NCBI GenBank assembly: GCA_033762735.1
Contig: JANRLJ010000022.1
Span: 1 to 64,000, forward strand
Origin: JANRLJ01 sp033762735
GTDB taxonomy: Bacteria > Chloroflexota > Anaerolineae > Aggregatilineales > Phototrophicaceae
Direction of reading: 5' to 3'
DNA: 64,000 bases
Shown: one piece after another, positions 25,760 through 33,900 of the stretch
Layout: each line of letters starts with the position of its first letter
How positions within the stretch are numbered: position 1 is the first letter of the stretch
Program-made: the position numbers and the translations under genes
Notes under the pieces: generated by a model
Told to the model about the DNA's origin: nothing
What the model saw: only the letters and a program-made list of their open reading frames with translations
The model's database searches: none

Positions 25760-26691
25760 CCCCTCTGATTTTCCAGCGCTTCCAGCAGTGGCGCGATCTG
25801 CCGCAGCAGATTGATCCCCAGATATTCCCCTTCACCCGCACAGAAAAACGCCAGCACGTAATTTGTCCCGGCGACATTGAGAATGCCCGCGTCGTTAATC
25901 ACCCGGCCAATCGCCGAGTCACTGGCGGGCAGTACGCCATCCTTCCCGGTATAGCCCTGCGGAAAGGCGCGCTCAATCGGCGACTGGTAGGACTCCGCTG
26001 CAATCGACAGCAGATCGAGCGTGGTCTGCACGGCTTCCTGCGCGAAGGGATAGTCCGGGAAGGGGGCTGGCTGTATCAGTCGTGTGTAAAAATCGGCAAA
26101 ATCGCGGGCGGTGAACAGGTTTTCCATCTGCACCGCTTCTCCACGATGGTTGATGAAGCGCCGACTGGAGGGGGCGAATCGCTCATCGGCGTAGCCTGCG
26201 GTGGGTGTGTTTTCCCAATCCCAGCTATACATCCCGTTCTGAATATTGAGGATATAGAGGAGAAAATCGTTGAATTTCTGAATAGTGTTGCCGTAGTAGC
26301 TCAGCCGCCGCCCGACCTCATCGATCACATAACCCGTCTGCACGTTGTTGCTGTACACGGCGACGCTGTGCAAAGGGGTATCCTCGCCCGTCTGCCACTG
26401 GTCGCGCGGTGTATACCACAGGTAATACAGCACGAGAAACGCTTTAAAGCAGCTTGCGACCGGGTACAGGCTGTCCGCGTTGATCTGAATGCGGAAATCC
26501 TCGCTGGCGTCGGGGTTCAAGCGGCGCAGATCAAGCCCGATCTGGCGATCCCCGATCAGGTCAGCGATGGACTGTCGCAGAGGATCGCTATCGGCTGCGG
26601 AGGTATTCTGATTGTGTGGAAAGGGAAGGACGTGGCCGAGCACGCCCAGGGCGGTCATCTGTAGGAAATGTCTGCGGCTGAATTTGTGCAT
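25756..26691 (-). CDS. Exported serine hydrolase of the class A beta-lactamase fold
   Basis: A 311-residue protein with a twin-arginine-like signal (SRRHFLQMTALGVLG at 5-19). Ser80-x-x-Lys83 (SCFK) is the nucleophile motif of the penicillin-binding/beta-lactamase fold, and SNN (114-116) matches the SDN motif. The usual KTG is KDG. ATG 26691 is chosen because it leads directly into the signal; the longer frame adds unrelated residues. True beta-lactamase activity is doubtful; relatives of this type are often annotated only as serine hydrolases. It acts outside the cytoplasmic membrane if exported. Confidence 0.75.
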   Translation of the reverse strand: MHKFSRRHFLQMTALGVLGHVLPFPHNQNTSAADSDPLRQSIADLIGDRQIGLDLRRLNPDASEDFRIQINADSLYPVASCFKAFLVLYYLWYTPRDQWQTGEDTPLHSVAVYSNNVQTGYVIDEVGRRLSYYGNTIQKFNDFLLYILNIQNGMYSWDWENTPTAGYADERFAPSSRRFINHRGEAVQMENLFTARDFADFYTRLIQPAPFPDYPFAQEAVQTTLDLLSIAAESYQSPIERAFPQGYTGKDGVLPASDSAIGRVINDAGILNVAGTNYVLAFFCAGEGEYLGINLLRQIAPLLEALENQRG

Positions 26692-26734
26692 TGAGTTCCG
26701 TTGCTGCGTTCTATGGATAAGATCACCGCATTTT

Positions 26735-26758
26735 GGACAGGGCATGCCCTGTCCCTAC
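26735..26758. repeat. GTAGGGGCG palindrome, copy 4
   Basis: GGACAGGGCATGCCCTGTCC followed by CTAC, an almost perfect palindrome of the family, upstream of the hydrolase gene. Its core resembles copy 2. Confidence 0.75.
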
Positions 26759-26835
26759 GGAGGATGTCTGTGAGGAGAGACGCTTAACCTTTATTCTGCT
26801 GCCCATGCTACCATCGCTTGCGTGACAGTTACAGG

Positions 26836-27675
26836 CTATATCGTGCGCCGCCCCTTGATCTTCGCACGCACCCAGTCATCGCCTGCCCAGGTGCGCAGCA
26901 GCGCGGGCAAATCCTCATAGGCTACATCCGGCCAGATGTTGCTCGTGGCAAGCTGTTCCGCCGAAGTCACGCCCGTCAGCACCAGCGCGGTTTGCAGACC
27001 GACGGCCTGCGCCCCGGCGATATCGGTATCAAGCCGGTCGCCCACCATCAGCGTATTCGCGGCAGGCTGGCCGACCACTTGCAGCGCGGCTTCGAACATA
27101 GGTCTTTCAGGCTTACCGATGATGGTCGGTTTTACATCCGTCGCGGCTTCCAGCGCGGCGAGGATGCTGCCTGCGCCGGGGACAAGGCCTTCGGGTTTGG
27201 GCAGGGTGCGATCCCCGTTCGTACCCATAAACGCTGCTCCGGCGCGAATATGCAGGGCTGCTCGTTTCAGATTGGTATAGGTCAGTTCGGTGTCGATGCC
27301 CACGACGACGACCTGCGCGGTTTCGCCTTCCGCGCTCACCACCTCAAATCCAGCCGCTTCCAGTGCCGAGCGAATTCCATCCATACCAAGCACGTACACG
27401 CTTGTCCCCGCCGGATAGCGCGTTTGCAGATAGGCAGCGGTTGCGGTGGATGACGTAACGATGCTGGCAGGCGAAACCCCTTCCACGCCCAACTGCGCCA
27501 GCTTGAGGGCATAATCCGTCGGGGTCGTGCTGCTGTTGTTGGTCGCCAGCGCGAACGGAATAGCCTGCTCACGCAGCCAGTCGAACAAATCGACCATTCC
27601 CGGCAGTGCTTCGTTGCCCCGCCACAAAACCCCGTCCATATCCAGCACGACCGCCGCTATCTCGCTGAATTTCAT
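26836..27675 (-). CDS. HAD-superfamily phosphatase (NagD / 4-nitrophenylphosphatase type)
   Basis: A 279-residue phosphatase of HAD subfamily IIA. Motif I is LDMDGVLWRG (12-21, nucleophile D12 in this frame and general acid D14), motif II is ATNNSS (about 43-48), and motif IV is MVGDRLDTDIAGA. A cap domain lies between motifs II and III. Such enzymes hydrolyse sugar phosphates, nucleotides or phosphoglycolate; the substrate is not determined. It is cytosolic and divergent from the DUF1028 gene. Confidence 0.9.
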   Translation of the reverse strand: MKFSEIAAVVLDMDGVLWRGNEALPGMVDLFDWLREQAIPFALATNNSSTTPTDYALKLAQLGVEGVSPASIVTSSTATAAYLQTRYPAGTSVYVLGMDGIRSALEAAGFEVVSAEGETAQVVVVGIDTELTYTNLKRAALHIRAGAAFMGTNGDRTLPKPEGLVPGAGSILAALEAATDVKPTIIGKPERPMFEAALQVVGQPAANTLMVGDRLDTDIAGAQAVGLQTALVLTGVTSAEQLATSNIWPDVAYEDLPALLRTWAGDDWVRAKIKGRRTI

Positions 27676-27772
27676 CCTCTATGCCTGTCTTTGCTCAAAC
27701 CAGATCAGCAGCATTATAGCGCGGCCTGCGCTACAATCGCCCCTGTGTTTGTCCACAAAGAAACGGAGAGCG

Positions 27773-28651
27773 ATGACGATTCAGGTCAATACCTATTCCA
27801 TCGTGGCCTACGATGCACAGGAAAAAGCGTGGGGCGTGGCGGTTGCCAGCAAGTTTCTGGCGGCGGCAGCGGTTGTGAGCTGGGCACAGGCGGGTGCGGG
27901 CGCGGTTGCGACGCAGGCCTTAGCCAACGTCAGCTATGGGCCGAATGGTCTGGCGCTGCTGGGGAAGGGCGGGCGCGCACAGGATGTGCTGGCCTATCTG
28001 GTCAACAACGATCAGAACGCGGCGCATCGCCAGGTTGGGCTGGTCGATGTCTATGGCGAAGCGGCAGCCTATACAGGAGGGGAATGTCACGCCTGGGCGG
28101 GGCATAAGGTCGGGCCGGGGTTCGCCTGCCAGGGGAACATCCTGACAGGGCCGGAAACGCTGGAAGCGATGGCCGAGACGTTCATGCGCACACAGGGAGA
28201 ACTGGCTGACCGCCTGACCGCCGCGCTGCTGGCCGGGGATAGCATTGGCGGTGACCGCCGGGGCAAGCAGTCCGCCGGGGTAACGGTCGTGAAGGCCAAT
28301 GGCGGCTACGGTGGCGACAATGACCGCTATCTCGATCTGCGCGTGGATGATGATCCGCAGCCTGTCCAGCGTCTCGCAGGGCTGGTACGGATGCACCATC
28401 TGTTCTTCGGCAAGCCGAGGCCGGAAGACCGTGTGCCGATTACGCCCGACATCGCCGCAGAACTGCAAGGGATGATCCTCAAGGGCGGCTATGCGACGGG
28501 CAGCGTGACAGGCGTCTGGGATGAACCCTCTATTCGCGCATTCTGGGCATTGATCGGCAACGAGAACCTGGAAGAACGCTGGAACATCGACGGCGATGTG
28601 CGCACCATCGATCAGATCGCGCTCGATTACCTGCGAGAGCGTTTCCGCTAG
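27773..28651 (+). CDS. DUF1028 family protein (Ntn-hydrolase fold)
   Basis: A 292-residue protein. The N-terminal two thirds (about 1-215) match DUF1028, with TYSIVAYDAQEKAWGVAVAS at 5-24 and the G-rich VATQALANVSYGPNGLALL stretch, thought to be related to N-terminal nucleophile hydrolases. The C-terminal part (about 225-290) has the peptidoglycan-binding-like appearance often fused to this domain. ATG 27773 is preceded by GGAGAG; longer frames upstream are not needed. No signal peptide. The family has no firmly established reaction. Confidence 0.85.
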   Translation: MTIQVNTYSIVAYDAQEKAWGVAVASKFLAAAAVVSWAQAGAGAVATQALANVSYGPNGLALLGKGGRAQDVLAYLVNNDQNAAHRQVGLVDVYGEAAAYTGGECHAWAGHKVGPGFACQGNILTGPETLEAMAETFMRTQGELADRLTAALLAGDSIGGDRRGKQSAGVTVVKANGGYGGDNDRYLDLRVDDDPQPVQRLAGLVRMHHLFFGKPRPEDRVPITPDIAAELQGMILKGGYATGSVTGVWDEPSIRAFWALIGNENLEERWNIDGDVRTIDQIALDYLRERFR

Positions 28652-28674
28652 GGCATCCTCCGTCTTTTTCCGCT

Positions 28675-30273
28675 GTGCCGCGCCGTCTTTTTAACCTGTC
28701 TCTGATAACGCTTGTCCTGCTGTGTGCGGCGGGACTGCGCTTCCGGGCGTTGTCGCTCGATGCCCGCTTTCATCCCGACGAAGCGCTGTTCAGCACCTTC
28801 GCCCGTAACGCGGCGGTACACGGCGACTGGATGCTGCATGGCCCGCTCGATAAATCGCCCCTGAGTATTTATGCCGCCGCGCTCTCGATGCACTTCGTCG
28901 GTGCGTTCATAACCGAAGATGGCGTGATTGACGTGCCCGTGAGACAAGGGGAGTTCGCGGCGCGGCTGCCCAATGTGCTGGCGGGTGTCCTGACCATCGC
29001 GGTTGCCTACGCACTGGCAAAAAGGGTAACGCCACGCGATCCAACTGTATGGCTGATCGCCGCGCTGCTGATGGCAGTGTCGCCGATGGCGGTCGGTATC
29101 AGCGCTTCGGCCTTTACCGATACTTTCATGCTGCTGTTTGGCGTGGGCAGTGCTTTGGCTGCTGCCTCCGGTCATACAGGGTGGAGTGGGATGCTGCTGG
29201 CACTGAGCATCGCCAGCAAGCAGCAGGGCATTTTCTTCCTGCCGTTGACGATGGGTATTTCCTGGCGCTCTCTGCGATCTGGCCGTTCAAAAAAAGTTTT
29301 TGGCTTTGCTTCCGCTTTTGGTGGCGGATTGGCGCTTTTGCTGTTGTGGGATTGGATGCGCGGAGAGACGAGCATCTTCGCACTGGCCTCGGTCAACAAT
29401 AATCCGGGGCGGCTGCTGACTTCGCCGGAGGAGTGGTGGCCGCGTCTGCGCCAGTGGGCACAACACGCCTGGACGATGTTCGGGGGCGCCGGGGCGACAG
29501 TGGCGCTCATCATGATCGCAATTTATGCCTGTTTTGTAAAAGATTTTGAACCACAGAGCACACACAGGACACGCAGAGGTGTTCAATCAAAAATCTTGGC
29601 GCTCTTTGCGTCTTGGCGGTCGAACACACTGCAAGCCATTCTCGGTGTTTTTGCCCTCGCCTATTTCGCGCTGCACTGGATTGGTGCGCTGAACCTCTAT
29701 GACCGTTACCTGCTGCCGCTGGTGCCGCTGATTGCACTTCTGGTTGCGTCGGGTATGGTGCGATTGATGTACCGAAAACAGGCTTTTGCGCTGCCTGTGA
29801 TCGCGCTGATACTGACAGTTGTTGTGTTGGGAGTCGGTGCAGCCGGACGTGTAAATCACGCGAACGAGGATGACGCACAGGGTATTTTAGAACTGGCGGC
29901 TTATCTGAATGCGAAGCCCCTGGGTACGATCCTCTACGATCACTGGCTTGGCTGGCAGATGGGCTATTATCTGGGCGCATGGACGGATAAGCGCCGCGTG
30001 TATTATCCCGATCCCGAAACTCAGGCACAGGATGCGCTGTGTAACCCCGACCCTGCCCCTCGCTATCTGATCGCGCCCGATGGGGCGAATGTGCTGCCCT
30101 GGCTAACGGCTTTCCGCGACAACGACTTCGATGTCCAAGGCGTCTATGGACTACGTGGTTTCCGGGCTTACAAGATTATTCCTCCCTGGGCTTTCCAGGG
30201 CGGCGGAGACGCTGAATCATCTTGGCAGGCTCCGGCAGGGTGCGCCGACCTACCTGTGTCACGTTCGGGTTGA
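28675..30273 (+). CDS. Polytopic glycosyltransferase (GT39/ArnT-like) carrying a repeat insertion
   Basis: A 532-residue integral membrane protein that starts at GTG. The N-terminal loop has RFHPDEALFS and LDKSPLSIY, the acidic motif of dolichyl- or undecaprenyl-phosphate-sugar dependent transferases, followed by about ten hydrophobic segments. Residues about 291-318 are encoded by an intergenic-type repeat (29545-29624) that keeps the frame open, adding a polar loop between membrane helices. The 3' end overlaps the convergent PadR gene by 98 bases. The last 30 residues look non-native, so the original stop may have been lost. It probably glycosylates an extracellular acceptor. Confidence 0.8.
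   Translation: MPRRLFNLSLITLVLLCAAGLRFRALSLDARFHPDEALFSTFARNAAVHGDWMLHGPLDKSPLSIYAAALSMHFVGAFITEDGVIDVPVRQGEFAARLPNVLAGVLTIAVAYALAKRVTPRDPTVWLIAALLMAVSPMAVGISASAFTDTFMLLFGVGSALAAASGHTGWSGMLLALSIASKQQGIFFLPLTMGISWRSLRSGRSKKVFGFASAFGGGLALLLLWDWMRGETSIFALASVNNNPGRLLTSPEEWWPRLRQWAQHAWTMFGGAGATVALIMIAIYACFVKDFEPQSTHRTRRGVQSKILALFASWRSNTLQAILGVFALAYFALHWIGALNLYDRYLLPLVPLIALLVASGMVRLMYRKQAFALPVIALILTVVVLGVGAAGRVNHANEDDAQGILELAAYLNAKPLGTILYDHWLGWQMGYYLGAWTDKRRVYYPDPETQAQDALCNPDPAPRYLIAPDGANVLPWLTAFRDNDFDVQGVYGLRGFRAYKIIPPWAFQGGGDAESSWQAPAGCADLPVSRSG
29545..29624. repeat. CCACAGAG/CGCCAAG-family repeat inside a coding region
   Basis: TTTTGAACCACAGAGCACAC ... CTTGGCGCTCTTTGCGTCTT ... GGCGGTCGAAC. It matches the reverse complement of the copy at 33676-33762 over most of its length. 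It lies wholly within the glycosyltransferase ORF without breaking the frame. Confidence 0.8.
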
Positions 30274-30862
30274 GTTCGATACGCCGCACCTGGCTGTCCG
30301 GACGATCTTCCACCGCCGGGTAGCGCTGCTTCCATTCGTCAATGAATGTGTTCAGCCAGTCCAGTTCTGAGCGCATCAGGGCGATACTGTGCGTGTACAG
30401 CGCACGGATGTGATCGGCTACGTCGGGCGTGTCTTCCTTCTGGTGGCGTTCCCATGAACGTTCGACCGCTTCAAGCCGCTGCATCAGTTCGGTGCGGTGA
30501 TAGGACAGGACTTTGAAGACCTGATGCGGCTTGAGGATGTGCAGGTTCGCCAGCCCCAGTTCAAAACCAGTGCCGAGCGAGCGCGGCTGGCGCAGCAGAT
30601 CAGAGATGGCCGTTTGCAGCACCCCGCGCCCGGCCTCGGTGATCTGATAGACCTTGTTGGCCGGGTTGCGACCATCCGAGCGCAGTTCGCTGGTCAGCAT
30701 ATTCTGCTTTTCCAGCTTGTTGAGAATGTAATAGATGGACGAAAAGCCGACGACCACCCACTCCCGCAGGCCGCGCTCTTCAATCACCTGCTGAATCTCA
30801 TAGCCAAAGCGTGGACCTTCTGCGACGAGCGAAAGGATTGTTAATTCAGCGTCGGTCATCAT
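30176..30862 (-). CDS. PadR-family transcriptional regulator
   Basis: A 228-residue DNA-binding protein. The N-terminal winged helix (about 1-85) has LTILSLVAEGPRFGYEIQQVI, SSIYYILNKLEKQNML and VYQITEAGRGVLQ (quoted in part), the PadR pattern. The C-terminal helical part (about 90-190) resembles the PadR/Vir dimerisation region with LSYHRTELMQRLEAVE. PadR proteins repress detoxification or membrane-stress genes; no adjacent divergent target is evident. Its 3' end overlaps the glycosyltransferase gene by 98 bases. Confidence 0.88.
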   Translation of the reverse strand: MMTDAELTILSLVAEGPRFGYEIQQVIEERGLREWVVVGFSSIYYILNKLEKQNMLTSELRSDGRNPANKVYQITEAGRGVLQTAISDLLRQPRSLGTGFELGLANLHILKPHQVFKVLSYHRTELMQRLEAVERSWERHQKEDTPDVADHIRALYTHSIALMRSELDWLNTFIDEWKQRYPAVEDRPDSQVRRIELNPNVTQVGRRTLPEPAKMIQRLRRPGKPREE

Positions 30863-30936
30863 CGTCTTCCCGTGTCATCCCCGCTATTCGGTTAAACATA
30901 GCACCACGCAGGCAAAAGTCAAGCAGGTGCGGCAGC

Positions 30937-31332
30937 TTATTTCTTGCGCCCGGTGCGCAGTAAGTCCTGCATGGTCGGCACCAGATTGTTGCCCAGGTAG
31001 GGTTTCGTCAGGTAGCGATCTGCACCCACACTCAGGCCTTCGCGGATTTTCTCAGGGTCGGCCAGGGCAGAGAGGATCAGCACCGGGAGTTCCTGATAGG
31101 CTTCGCGCTGGCGCATCTGCCGCAGAAATTCGATCCCGCTGATGTCCGGCAGCATCAGATCGAGCACGATAGCATCCGGCAGCGGACGCGCCTTCAGGAT
31201 TTGCGCCGCTTCGGTCGCGTTCGTCGCCGTCATCACACTCATGCCCGACCGTTCCAGTAACGTACTTACCAGCTTTTGCAGCGCTGGGTCATCATCAATG
31301 ACAAGAATACGCGGTTTTGCTTCAGACGACAC
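30937..31332 (-). CDS. Stand-alone response regulator receiver protein
   Basis: A 131-residue CheY-like protein. It has acidic residues in VIDDDP (about 12-17), phosphoacceptor Asp in VLDLMLPD (about 57), the switch Ser in LILSALA and Lys in YLTKPY. It starts at GTG, with AAGGGG seven bases upstream. It is closer to classical receivers than the pair at 4253 and 4756. No histidine kinase gene is visible in the window. The C-terminal RTGRKK is basic. Confidence 0.88.
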   Translation of the reverse strand: MSSEAKPRILVIDDDPALQKLVSTLLERSGMSVMTATNATEAAQILKARPLPDAIVLDLMLPDISGIEFLRQMRQREAYQELPVLILSALADPEKIREGLSVGADRYLTKPYLGNNLVPTMQDLLRTGRKK

Positions 31333-31521
31333 GCCATCGCCCCTTTCGTTGGGTTTCCATCAACATCGATACAGCTTAACCCATTGTAAGCCGAACCATG
31401 CGATCCTCGCATAAAGTCTTTGGCTGCAAAAGACTTTGTGCACGAACGCTTTTGCTTATCCGTTGGTACGGGTGTATGCTGTGGGGTGCATTCATGTCCC
31501 ATCTGGGATTCTGGAGGTGAT

Positions 31522-32394
31522 ATGCTACAGCGATTGAATAGTCACAAATTCCGGGTGCTGGCGATGGTGGTGGTGCTGCCGCTGGTGCTGACCGGGTGCT
31601 TCCGCCAGGCCAGCGAACCTTATGAACAAGTCCCGCTGAATCCGACTGCCAACATCATCGAACAGCCATCCACAGAAGTGGAGGCACAGGGCGCGGACGA
31701 AAGCGACACCGAAGCAAACGAAACACCAGGCGCACAGCCTTTCCCGACGCTGATTACGATCACCAACACGCCTGTAATCGAACAGCTTCCGACGATGCCT
31801 TCGCAGGACAGCAGCGCTGGTGGCACGACGGGCAACGAGACGTCGGAACCGCTCGCGACCGTCCCCATATTGGCCGCGACCAATACCCGCTCCATCCTTA
31901 CACCGCAGCCGCCTTCCGGGCCGGTCATCATCAGCACCCCGACACCGTTTGGCGGTGCGGTACAGACGCCGGGGCAGGTGGATGCCGGGCTGATTACGCC
32001 TACGAGTCTATTTGCAGATACAGGCGGCGAAGAATGCACCTACATCGTCCAGTCCGGCGACAGTCTGTATCAGATTGCGATCAATAACGGCACGACCGTC
32101 GATGAACTGCTGGCGGCCAATCCAACCGTGACCAGTACGCTGATTCAGCCGGGGGATGAACTGCAACTGCCCGGCTGTGGTGCGCCCGCTGCCACGCCCC
32201 AACCGCAGGTCAGCAACGCGACGCCTACGCCCCGCGGTGCCTCCGGTGGACAGAGAACGCACGTCGTTCGCGCCGGGGATACGCTGTTTGCCATCGCCCG
32301 TGAATATGGTGTGACCGTGCAGGCCATTGTGGAGGCCAACAACCTGAGTAATCCTGATCGCCTCGATCTGGGTCAGGAACTTGTTATTCCTTAA
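31522..32394 (+). CDS. Lipoprotein with two LysM domains
   Basis: A 290-residue exported protein. The signal peptide ends in a lipobox (LVLTGC near residue 25), so it is probably lipid-anchored. A long Thr/Pro/Glu-rich linker follows. Two LysM peptidoglycan-binding domains are at about 172-216 (YIVQSGDSLYQIAINNGTTV, in part) and 245-290 (HVVRAGDTLFAIAREYGVTV, in part). ATG 31522 is preceded by GGAGGTGA. No catalytic domain is present, so it probably serves as a wall-binding scaffold. The cell-wall peptidase genes lie downstream. Confidence 0.9.
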   Translation: MLQRLNSHKFRVLAMVVVLPLVLTGCFRQASEPYEQVPLNPTANIIEQPSTEVEAQGADESDTEANETPGAQPFPTLITITNTPVIEQLPTMPSQDSSAGGTTGNETSEPLATVPILAATNTRSILTPQPPSGPVIISTPTPFGGAVQTPGQVDAGLITPTSLFADTGGEECTYIVQSGDSLYQIAINNGTTVDELLAANPTVTSTLIQPGDELQLPGCGAPAATPQPQVSNATPTPRGASGGQRTHVVRAGDTLFAIAREYGVTVQAIVEANNLSNPDRLDLGQELVIP

Positions 32395-32401
32395 GCAGCA
32401 C

Positions 32402-32427
32402 GGGGCGGTTCGTTGAATCGCCCCTAC
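32402..32427. repeat. GTAGGGGCG palindrome, copy 5
   Basis: GGGGCGGTTC, short loop, GAATCGCCCCTAC. It lies between two convergent genes, and its CTAC end supplies the TAG stop codon of the minus-strand glycosyltransferase (32424-32426). Confidence 0.8.
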
Positions 32428-33638
32428 ACCTTCTCCCCTTGATGCAGCATTTTCGCATAGGCATCTCTGACCAGTGCGGCGCTGTGTGCCCAGGCATGAT
32501 TCTGTGCCACCCAGTTTCGCCCCTGCTGGCCGATTTTGCGCCCCAGTGTCGGGTTTTCCAGCAGTTCCAGAATCGCATCAGCAAACGCCTGTGGCTCATC
32601 CCGAATCAGCATGTGTTCGCCATCGACCGCGCCTAAGCCCTCACAGCCAAGCGTGGTGCTCACCACCGGGCAGCCGCAGGCCAGCGCTTCCATCAGTTTA
32701 AAGCGGGTGCCGCTGCCGCTGCGAAGCGGACAGATAAATACAGCGCTGTTTTGAAGATAGGGGCGAGTGTCGTCCACCAGTCCGGTGACGATCACACTCT
32801 CGGATTGAAGCGCCTGAATTTCGGGAGAGGGGTCTTTGCCCAGCAGCACCAGCCGAAAATCGGGTCGTTTCACTCTCACGAGCGGCAGAATTTCTTCCGC
32901 GAAGTACAGCACGGCATCACTGTTGGGGAAATATTTGTAATCGCCCATGTACACCGCAGTGCAGGAGTCGCGCTCGATCAGCGGATTGGGCTGAAAGAAA
33001 TCCACATCAACGCCATTCGGGGTCAGGGTGACTTCGGCCTTTGGCGCGGCCTTCGCGATCAGTCGGGCATCAATGGCCGACATCGCGCCGACCATCTCCG
33101 CCTGTGCCCAGATGCCGGGTTCCCACAGGCGCATCTTGAACGCTTCCAGCGCGATTCCGGGTCGGGTGTACCAGGGCTGCGCGACGCGGGCATGTCGTGC
33201 CCACGCGATATATTCGATGGCAGGTTCGGACAGCAGGACGGGGATGTCCAGTTCAGGCGGCAGATTTTGCAGCATGTAGAACGACTCCACATGTGCGACG
33301 ACCGCCGGACGTTCCTTCACAATACGGCGGATTGCGTCCGTCATCTTTTGTGAAGAATACAATCGCATGGTGATCGGGCGCGGTGTGGAGATGCTCAGCA
33401 GCGCGGCTTGCAGCGTACCGGGGCTGCTGGCACGTTCGATCACGGTATAGTCGCATAATGCCTCAAGCGGGGTAATGTCGAAGGCCAGTTCTTCCGGTCG
33501 CCCAAAACAGACGAGGGAAATGTCGTAGTCCTCCCGCAGATGCCTGAGCAGGTTATACGTCCGCATCCGTCCACCGCTTACGGGCGGATAGGGCAGATAG
33601 GGCGCGAGCATAAGCAGATGAGGTTTTGAGTCAGCCAT
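32424..33638 (-). CDS. Family 4-type glycosyltransferase (GT-B)
   Basis: A 404-residue glycosyltransferase group 1 protein, probably using a nucleotide sugar to build a surface polysaccharide. The N-terminal half shows MLAPYLPYPPVSGGRMRTYN at about 8-27. The C-terminal Rossmann half shows GDYKYFPNSDAVLYF, VVSTTLGCEGL and EALACGCPV, typical of the GT4 donor site. Its resemblance is to transferases associated with exopolysaccharide systems. ATG 33638 is preferred because the longer frame runs back into the repeat at 33676-33762. The stop codon lies inside a palindromic repeat. Confidence 0.85.
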   Translation of the reverse strand: MADSKPHLLMLAPYLPYPPVSGGRMRTYNLLRHLREDYDISLVCFGRPEELAFDITPLEALCDYTVIERASSPGTLQAALLSISTPRPITMRLYSSQKMTDAIRRIVKERPAVVAHVESFYMLQNLPPELDIPVLLSEPAIEYIAWARHARVAQPWYTRPGIALEAFKMRLWEPGIWAQAEMVGAMSAIDARLIAKAAPKAEVTLTPNGVDVDFFQPNPLIERDSCTAVYMGDYKYFPNSDAVLYFAEEILPLVRVKRPDFRLVLLGKDPSPEIQALQSESVIVTGLVDDTRPYLQNSAVFICPLRSGSGTRFKLMEALACGCPVVSTTLGCEGLGAVDGEHMLIRDEPQAFADAILELLENPTLGRKIGQQGRNWVAQNHAWAHSAALVRDAYAKMLHQGEKV

Positions 33639-33675
33639 TCGACCATTCGCTTTCAAGGTACATAGTGAAACCCTT

Positions 33676-33762
33676 AAACCGCCAGGTTGCCAAAAACGCC
33701 AGGAAAGAGCGCCAATGTCTCTGGACAAAATTCTCTGTGTTCTCTGCATCTCTGTGGTTCAA
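33676..33762. repeat. CCACAGAG/CGCCAAG-family repeat, intergenic copy
   Basis: AAACCGCCAGGTTGCC ... AGGAAAGAGCGCC ... TCTCTGTGTTCTCTG ... TCTGTGGTTCAA. It is the same family as 29545-29624 in opposite orientation. It lies in the divergent gap between the glycosyltransferase and the M23 peptidase gene. Confidence 0.8.
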
Positions 33763-33900
33763 TTTCTTTCAGTGTAGCGGCTGGCAGCAAGCAGCGTCAA
33801 CGGTGGTATAGGTGGCCGAGACTTGTCATCATTAAGCGCACTGATATAGTATGGTGCGCTGCAAAAACACTTCTTGCTGGTTAGACAACAGGTTACATCC

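Noticed and set aside
25756..26691. A genuine class A beta-lactamase resistance gene
   Set aside because: SxxK and SxN are present, but KTG is KDG and the remaining sequence is distant. It is better called a serine hydrolase of that fold.
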